Assembly (NCBI GenBank): GCA_021738605.1 | Contig: JAIPBY010000143.1 | Location: 1-6,336 of the forward strand | Reading direction: 5' to 3' | Length of the DNA stretch: 6,336 nt | Source: Chitinophagaceae bacterium | Lineage (GTDB): Bacteria > Bacteroidota > Bacteroidia > Chitinophagales > Chitinophagaceae | Shown: one piece after another, positions 5,248 to 6,336 of the stretch | Numbering within the stretch: position 1 is the stretch's first letter | How the letters are laid out: each line of letters begins with the position of its first letter | Position numbers and translations under genes: made by a program | Notes under the pieces: model-generated | Database searches by the model: none | Told to the model about the DNA's origin: nothing | Seen by the model: only the letters and a program-made list of their open reading frames with translations

Positions 5248-6336
5248 TTATTTTTTTTCGCCTAAGTCTATTTCAATTTTTGGATATTTTTTCTGGAATG
5301 CCATCACACCATTTGTGGTGATACCTGACTGCCAGCAAAAGATTTTCTTCAATGTGGTTGATGGGGTCAGAGCCAACAGACCCGCATCATCTATTTTGGT
5401 TCCCACAATGTTGAGGTATTCCAATTTGTTGAACTGCCCAATCAAGGATATGGATGCATTGGTGATCGCCGTATTTTTGAGGTTCAGCCGTGTGATATTG
5501 GTGCAAGATTTCAATGGTTCCAATCCTGCATCAGTAATTTTTGTATCGGCCAATACCAGCCACATCACCTGTGGAGATAGTTTCTGCAACAGTGGAGCAT
5601 CCTTGTCGCCAAAGGAAGGCGCATTCACCATGTTCAGTTCCAGGAAATGGGTACCAGTAGCAAGGGGAACAACGGCAACATTGATTTTCTTTAGGGCTGC
5701 GATGCTTGCTGCATCCGCAGGAGCTATGGTATCGAGTGCAGCAGGTGCCGATGATTGCTTGCTTGCATCCGATAAAAATTTCCTGATGGTATCATTGGTG
5801 CTTACCTCTTTGACTGACTGTGCAGTGGAAACGCCGTGCAGGACCCACCAAGACAAGATATCAAGCTCAGGTTGTGTCAACTGTGATTTTCCTTTGGGCG
5901 GCATGTGCTTTTCATCCCCCTTGTCCAATAGAATACGGCGGATGAATTCGCTGTGGTCAAGATCGCCAGCAACGATGGCCTTACCATTTTTACCCCCTTT
6001 CATCAGGGCTTCAATGGTATGCAATTGAAAATCACCTTTCTTCTTTTTTTCATTATGGCATTGCATGCATTTTTGTGCCAGCACAGGTTCAACAATACCA
6101 TCATAAACGCTGACTGTTGAAGCAGCCGTCAACTTTTCCATTTTTTGTTTTTCAACAACAACACCAGTTGCAGTATTTGTTGCATCAGAGAACAGGTAGC
6201 CCTCACCATGTGTCATCTCTCCTCCAAAATGTCCGGCCAGCAAAAGCGTCAACATCATCAGGTGAAATCCGGCATGATAGTAGGGTGTTCTGTATTCCTC
6301 TTTTTTATACTTTTTGTAGGCCAGCAATGCAATGGA
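5248..6336 (-). CDS. Membrane-anchored c-type cytochrome domain protein with leucine-rich repeats (5' end beyond window)
   Basis: The frame is open to the right edge: codons for Ser-Ile-Ala precede the TTG at 6327, so the gene starts outside the window and TTG is not the start. Numbering from that TTG, residues 18-34 form a hydrophobic segment (AGFHLMMLTLLLAGHFGG), probably the last membrane helix of a DUF2231-like anchor, followed by EMTHGEGYLF. A c-type haem motif CMQCH (C87, C90, H91; DNA 6069-6055) and a later HMPPKGK (M142 as likely sixth ligand) mark a planctomycete-cytochrome (PSCyt1-like) domain ending near WWVLHG (160-165). After a linker, residues about 252-359 hold three to four leucine-rich repeats of the form LxLxxTxITDAGL. 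The haem domain should lie in the periplasm. Possible roles are electron transfer or sensing, with the repeats binding a partner; its exact function is unknown. It lies 24 bases ahead of the first dioxygenase gene. The gene ends GAA AAA AAA TAA, so its stop follows a run of eight A. Confidence 0.88.
   Translation of the reverse strand, partial: SIALLAYKKYKKEEYRTPYYHAGFHLMMLTLLLAGHFGGEMTHGEGYLFSDATNTATGVVVEKQKMEKLTAASTVSVYDGIVEPVLAQKCMQCHNEKKKKGDFQLHTIEALMKGGKNGKAIVAGDLDHSEFIRRILLDKGDEKHMPPKGKSQLTQPELDILSWWVLHGVSTAQSVKEVSTNDTIRKFLSDASKQSSAPAALDTIAPADAASIAALKKINVAVVPLATGTHFLELNMVNAPSFGDKDAPLLQKLSPQVMWLVLADTKITDAGLEPLKSCTNITRLNLKNTAITNASISLIGQFNKLEYLNIVGTKIDDAGLLALTPSTTLKKIFCWQSGITTNGVMAFQKKYPKIEIDLGEKK

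Larger units (their letters stand above)
1..6336 (-). other. Probable operon of six co-directional genes
   Basis: Six genes run in the same direction with gaps of 24, 8, 34, 31 and 8 bases, and none of the junctions holds a recognisable intrinsic terminator. This suggests a single transcript entering from beyond the right edge and continuing past the left edge. The functional mix (two oxygenases, a TIM-barrel isomerase-like protein, a cupin, a flavoprotein and a haem protein) supports a common metabolic purpose. A possible second promoter lies ahead of the cupin gene. Both ends of the operon and any regulator or transporter are outside the window. Confidence 0.72.

Noticed and set aside
5243..5250. 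TAACTTTA on the minus strand ahead of the first dioxygenase gene as a promoter
   Set aside because: It misses the final G of TAnnTTTG and overlaps the stop codon of the preceding gene; the nearest upstream TTG is 23 bases away, outside the usual spacing. Read-through transcription is the simpler explanation.
5315..6028. 237-codon open frame on the plus strand
   Set aside because: It is antisense to the haem-LRR gene, whose motifs are clear in the minus frame. Its translation shows no recognisable domain and is best explained as a shadow.
6325..6327. TTG as the start codon of the haem-LRR gene
   Set aside because: The same frame remains open upstream to the edge (Ser-Ile-Ala), and the protein would begin just before the last helix of a membrane anchor. 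The real start is outside the window.

Overview
The window is a densely packed stretch of bacterial chromosome in which every gene I can support lies on the minus strand, so the region reads from right to left. The source is most likely a member of the Bacteroidota, possibly the Chitinophagaceae or a related family. This rests on moderate GC, start codons without convincing Shine-Dalgarno sequences, a Bacteroidota-type TAnnTTTG promoter element, and a membrane-anchored c-type cytochrome fused to leucine-rich repeats. The taxonomic call is an inference; there is no rRNA or marker gene here.

In transcription order the layout is as follows. (1) 6336-5248 is the C-terminal part of a membrane-anchored protein with a c-type haem domain followed by leucine-rich repeats; its start lies beyond the right edge. 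(2) 5223-4399 is a PhyH-family Fe(II)/2-oxoglutarate dioxygenase. (3) 4390-3584 is a xylose-isomerase-like TIM-barrel protein (sugar phosphate isomerase/epimerase type). (4) 3549-2692 is a second, divergent PhyH-family dioxygenase. (5) 2660-2310 is a small KdgF-like cupin. (6) 2301-1 is the first 767 residues of a large FAD-linked oxidase with iron-sulfur motifs (GlcD/YdiJ-like); its C-terminus lies beyond the left edge. Gaps between genes are 24, 8, 34, 31 and 8 bases, which suggests one operon. No stretch of 300 bases lacks a gene, and I see no tRNA, rRNA, CRISPR array or mobile element.

Together the genes look like a catabolic route for a small oxygenated organic compound, probably a sugar, sugar acid or related ether. 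Two oxygenases could hydroxylate or open the substrate, the TIM-barrel and cupin enzymes could isomerise or ketonise intermediates, and the flavoprotein could oxidise a 2-hydroxy acid. The haem protein may be a respiratory or sensory partner in the envelope. The substrate cannot be read from the sequence, and this combination is the most interesting aspect of the window.

The one notable non-coding signal lies between the second dioxygenase and the cupin. It is a perfect 9-bp inverted repeat (2684-2706) just upstream of a TAACTTTG element that ends four bases before the cupin start codon. It could be an internal promoter with an operator, allowing the last two genes to be controlled separately.
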